7,387 bases of DNA from Candidatus Cloacimonadota bacterium (GTDB lineage Bacteria; Hydrothermota; E44-bin80). Numbering within the stretch: position 1 is the stretch's first letter; the number at the start of each line of letters is the position of its first letter. The notes beneath the pieces were generated by a model. The model was not told the origin of the DNA. It did no database searches and saw only the letters and a list, made by a program, of their open reading frames with translations. The position numbers and the translations under genes are program-made. Location: positions 1 through 7,387 of the forward strand of contig SOKD01000135.1 of the NCBI GenBank assembly GCA_004376305.1, written 5' to 3'. Below, one piece after another: positions 4,605 to 7,387 of this stretch.

Positions 4605-6241
4605 AGAAAATCACTGTACTCCTTTTCATTCTTTCCATTGCCGCAATACCCATTGTGGCTCAGGATTACAGTTTTACCGTTGATAAAAACTATTCTGCTC
4701 TCTATATCAACAGTGATGGAACATGCACTGTCAGTTATGAAATCCAGTTTACCTGTGATGAGAACGCGCACATAATAGATATCGTTGATATTGGAATGCC
4801 AAACGAATGGTACGAGCTGAAAACAGCATCTGCTTCAATTGATGGACATGCACTCAAAAAAATTCGCCATTCCGAGTACGTTCACCCGGGGGTTGAAGTG
4901 CACCTTGGCGCTTATGAAATAGTACCTGGAGAAACAGGAACAGTACTCTTCGCAATTACTGTTACGAACATGATATTTCCGGATTCGGAAGATGAAGCGT
5001 ATGTATCTGTTGTCTTTTCCCCAACCTGGTATGGAAGTCAATTCGCGCATGGGACAACTGACCATGCCTGCTACATTATTTTCCCTCCCGGTGTCAAACC
5101 GGAAGAGCCTAAATATCACAAGAAAAAGTTCTCTGAAGCCGCGGTTGATTCCGCTGGCCGCGCATGGTATCTGTTTTCTCTGCCGCATGCTTCTCCATCA
5201 AAACAGTATACTTATGGTGTATCATTCCCCAGAGAATACATCCCTGACAATGCAATTGTAACCAGTACCCCAAAGAAATTCTCTATTGGTGGAGTTATTT
5301 CCTCTTTCTTCATCGGACTCATCAGTCTTGTAACGGGCTCTTGTCCCTGTATTATTATCGGTTTTTTCATCTTTATCGCCATTATCGGAGTAATTAACAG
5401 TTCGAAACGAAAAATGAAATATCTTCCGCCAGCTCTGTCCGTGGAAGGGGTCGGAATTAAAAGAGGGCTTACTGCTGTCGAATCTGCTATCCTTCTGGAA
5501 CTCCCCCTTAACAAGGTTGCAACCATGATACTCTTCGGTCTTATCAAGAAACGGATTACAGAAGTCAAGAAACAGGACCCCTTAACTCTCGAAATCACTG
5601 AAAGAGATAAAGAGAAGCTCTATGATTATGAAAAGGATTTTATGAAAGCAATAGGCGAAAAAGGAAAACTTATTCAGAAAAAATTGAAATCAACTTTGGT
5701 AAATCTCATAAAAGCGGTAAATAAAAAAACCAAAGGCTTCTCGCGAAAGAAAACACGACAGTACTACCGGGGAATACTGAACAGGGCATGGGTAGAAATA
5801 CGAGCAGCAAACACCCCTGAACTGAAATCCAAAACGTTCGACAAGAATCTCGAATGGCTCCTCATGGATGATAACTACAAAAGTAAAATGGGTGAAACAT
5901 TCAGTGGTACAAACATTATTGCTCCCCTCTGGTGGGGACATTATCAGCCTGCATATGCGCGATCTACAGCCGGTATTTCCCCAACAGGCATGAAACCATC
6001 ATCGGTCTCAATGCCAACACTTCCTGGAGCACAATTTGCAAATTCAATGGTCAGCGGCATTGAAGGTTTTGCCAACAAGATTGTCAGCAACATTACCGGT
6101 TTCCAAACCTCCATAACAAGCGCAACAAATCCAGTCCCTGTCAGTTCACGGTCGGGAGGATGGTCTTCAAGTGGCGGCGGTTGTGCATGCGCATGTGCGT
6201 GCGCTGGTTGCGCCTGCGCCTGCGCTGGCGGAGGAAGATAA
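4598..6241 (+). CDS. DUF2207-like membrane protein with Cys-Ala repeat tail
   Basis: 547 residues. Residues 1-21 are a signal peptide (cleavage likely after VAQ). Residues 22-228 form a beta-rich domain resembling DUF2207, probably outside the membrane. A long hydrophobic stretch (229-268) holds Ser-Cys-Pro-Cys at 248-251 and is followed by SSKRKMK. Residues 275-335 look like the small helical domain found after the membrane segment in DUF2207/TIGR04222-type proteins, and 336-400 is very Lys/Arg-rich. A Ser/Pro/Gly-rich linker (about 450-528) leads to the tail, with cysteines at 529, 531, 533, 535, 538, 540 and 542 alternating with Ala and ending GGGR. Relatives usually end in plain Gly-rich tails, so the Cys-Ala version is the striking feature. 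The adjacent PqqD/radical SAM/SPASM gene suggests that the tail is a modification substrate. The basic segment after the membrane stretch favours a cytoplasmic tail if there is a single crossing. Function is otherwise unknown. Confidence 0.88.
   Translation: MVKKITVLLFILSIAAIPIVAQDYSFTVDKNYSALYINSDGTCTVSYEIQFTCDENAHIIDIVDIGMPNEWYELKTASASIDGHALKKIRHSEYVHPGVEVHLGAYEIVPGETGTVLFAITVTNMIFPDSEDEAYVSVVFSPTWYGSQFAHGTTDHACYIIFPPGVKPEEPKYHKKKFSEAAVDSAGRAWYLFSLPHASPSKQYTYGVSFPREYIPDNAIVTSTPKKFSIGGVISSFFIGLISLVTGSCPCIIIGFFIFIAIIGVINSSKRKMKYLPPALSVEGVGIKRGLTAVESAILLELPLNKVATMILFGLIKKRITEVKKQDPLTLEITERDKEKLYDYEKDFMKAIGEKGKLIQKKLKSTLVNLIKAVNKKTKGFSRKKTRQYYRGILNRAWVEIRAANTPELKSKTFDKNLEWLLMDDNYKSKMGETFSGTNIIAPLWWGHYQPAYARSTAGISPTGMKPSSVSMPTLPGAQFANSMVSGIEGFANKIVSNITGFQTSITSATNPVPVSSRSGGWSSSGGGCACACACAGCACACAGGGR
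6182..6226 (+). repeat. Sequence encoding the alternating Cys-Ala tail
   Basis: Fifteen codons encode C-A-C-A-C-A-C-A-G-C-A-C-A-C-A. The first block uses mixed codons (TGT and TGC; GCA, GCG, GCT). The second is a near-exact hexamer repeat, TGCGCC twice then TGCGCT (6209-6226). All four Ala codons occur across the tail, which argues that the amino-acid pattern is under selection and not merely a recent DNA expansion. From 6182 to 6204 the bases strictly alternate pyrimidine and purine. Confidence 0.9.
6230..6234 (+). promoter_or_regulatory. Shine-Dalgarno for the radical SAM gene, inside the Cys tail gene
   Basis: GGAGG, extending to GGAGGAAG, lies in the codons for the final Gly-Gly-Arg of the Cys-Ala protein, 11 bases before ATG 6246. 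It is the only such motif near that start. The spacing is slightly long, but translation of substrate and enzyme looks coupled. Confidence 0.65.
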
Positions 6242-6245
6242 GAAA

Positions 6246-7387
6246 ATGTCTTTTAAGAAAGCACCTTCTTCAGGCAACATACGTCTTTTCCACAAAAGAG
6301 GCGCGCAGGGAAGGTTCCAGGGATACCGTCTTCATCTGAGGGAAAACCCTGACGGAACCGGTCTTCTCATTATAAATGCCTCGCACGTTCTCCACCTGAA
6401 TAAAACCGCAACGGAATTTTCAAAATACATTATCGCGGATAAGGATGATAGGGATGCGGTGAAAACAATTTGTTCGCGCTATCGTGTAAAACAAAGCCAG
6501 GCTGAAAATGATTTCAAAAATCTTAAAAGGAAAATTCTCGAAATTGCGCAGGCAGAGAAAGCACAACCAGAATTTTTCAGTGATATGAACCTGATAGATG
6601 CTTTCAGCATTACCCTCACGGCGCCGTATCGTTCAGATATCGTCCTCACCTATCAATGCAACAATGCATGTGACCACTGTTATGTGGAACGAAAACTAAC
6701 CTTTGAGGAGATGGCGGCAGACAGGTGGAAACAGGCTATAGGAAACCTCTGGGATGCGGGAATTCCACACATCACGTTTACCGGGGGAGAGCCAACACTC
6801 CGGAAGGATCTTCCGGAATTGGTTGGATATGCAGAGGAAATCGGGCTCGTTACCGGTCTTATTACAAATGGACGTCTGCTCACAAAAGAGCTTGTAAAAA
6901 CACTGGCACGAGCAGGTCTTGACCATGTTCAGATCACCCTTGAATCACACAACGAAAAAACTCACAATAGCATGGTTCAGGCTCCCGCATGGCAGGAGAC
7001 AGTGGAAGGAATCAGAAACTGCCTGGATTCGCCGCTCTATGTGCTTACCAATACAACGCTCACAACGGACAATTGCGATGAAATCGCAGCTACTATCGAA
7101 TTTTTAAAATCCCTCGGTTTACAGAGGTTTGCATACAATAGCATCATCTACTCGGGCAGCGGATGCTCGGTCGGAACAGGAATCAGGGAAGAACACTTGG
7201 CTCCGTATGTCAAAACCATCAAGAGAAATGCCCTGCAGCACCAGATGGATTTCGTATGGTACACACCCACACATTACTGTATTTTTGACCCCTGCCTTGA
7301 AGAAATCGGACTGAAACAGTGTTCAGCAGCAAGGTATACTATTGCCATTGAGCCAAACGGTGATGTCATTCCATGCCAGAGCTATTT
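6246..7387 (+). CDS. PqqD-radical SAM-SPASM peptide maturase (3' end cut off)
   Basis: An open frame of 380 codons with no stop, truncated by the window edge. Residues about 22-105 look like a PqqD-type RiPP recognition element: a beta-rich part with LLIINASHVLHLNKTA, then helices ending near KNLKRKI. The radical SAM domain follows, with C138/C142/C145 in CNNACDHCY for the 4Fe-4S cluster, TGGEP (179-183) for SAM binding and TNGRLL (207-212). Near the edge, C345, C350, C359 (KQCSAARY) and C377 (NGDVIPCQSY) mark the start of a SPASM domain that holds auxiliary clusters; its remaining ligands lie beyond the window. This is the layout of enzymes that form thioether or carbon-carbon links in ribosomal peptides. 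It starts 4 nt after the Cys-Ala protein, its probable substrate. I recall a curated radical SAM family paired with Cys-rich tails ('rSAM_vs_C_rich') but cannot verify membership. Confidence 0.93.
   Translation, partial: MSFKKAPSSGNIRLFHKRGAQGRFQGYRLHLRENPDGTGLLIINASHVLHLNKTATEFSKYIIADKDDRDAVKTICSRYRVKQSQAENDFKNLKRKILEIAQAEKAQPEFFSDMNLIDAFSITLTAPYRSDIVLTYQCNNACDHCYVERKLTFEEMAADRWKQAIGNLWDAGIPHITFTGGEPTLRKDLPELVGYAEEIGLVTGLITNGRLLTKELVKTLARAGLDHVQITLESHNEKTHNSMVQAPAWQETVEGIRNCLDSPLYVLTNTTLTTDNCDEIAATIEFLKSLGLQRFAYNSIIYSGSGCSVGTGIREEHLAPYVKTIKRNALQHQMDFVWYTPTHYCIFDPCLEEIGLKQCSAARYTIAIEPNGDVIPCQSY

Noticed and set aside
6182..6226. Cys-Ala tail as a frame artefact or sequencing slip
   Set aside because: It is in frame with a 547-codon gene, ends in a stop followed immediately by the next gene, and uses mixed synonymous codons.
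6696..7314. Several short frames inside the radical SAM region
   Set aside because: They are shadows of the long frame opening at 6246, which carries all the expected radical SAM motifs.
1..7387. CRISPR array, tRNA, rRNA or transposase genes
   Set aside because: I saw no regularly spaced repeats with unique spacers, no tRNA cloverleaf or rRNA sequence, and no transposase motifs on either strand.

Overview
The window reads as an ordinary bacterial chromosome segment (moderately AT-rich, sigma70-type promoters, Shine-Dalgarno starts) carrying a short accessory operon at its right end. Rubrerythrin behind an exact PerR-type operator points to an anaerobic or microaerophilic bacterium. RmuC and Era are too widespread to name a phylum, and I do not attempt one.

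Layout, left to right. Positions 1-96 hold a degenerate palindromic intergenic repeat. rmuC (166-1392, +) converges on and overlaps by 9 bp an unassigned triple zinc-ribbon protein (1384-2004, -). That gene is divergent from rubrerythrin (2188-2763, +), whose consensus promoter is overlaid by a perfect PerR box and which ends in a good intrinsic terminator (2795-2834). era (2931-3827, +) follows, with a promoter so close to its ATG that the mRNA should be leaderless. A 351-bp stretch (3828-4178) holds a weak terminator candidate, a 12-bp inverted repeat, a degenerate 7-nt repeat tract and no convincing gene.

The most interesting part is 4179-7387, three tightly packed genes: a two-helix membrane protein with a zinc ribbon; a 547-residue DUF2207-like membrane protein ending in a Cys-Ala alternating tail (seven cysteines, CACACACA-G-CACACA-GGGR); and a radical SAM enzyme with an N-terminal PqqD-like domain (a RiPP recognition element), the CxxxCxxC cluster motif and the start of a SPASM domain, cut by the window edge. 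The first two genes overlap by 7 bp. The third begins 4 nt after the second ends, and its likely Shine-Dalgarno lies inside the codons of the Cys-Ala tail. I infer a peptide-modification system in which the radical SAM enzyme modifies the Cys-rich C-terminus of a large membrane-anchored protein instead of a small free precursor. The chemistry and biological role cannot be read from sequence.
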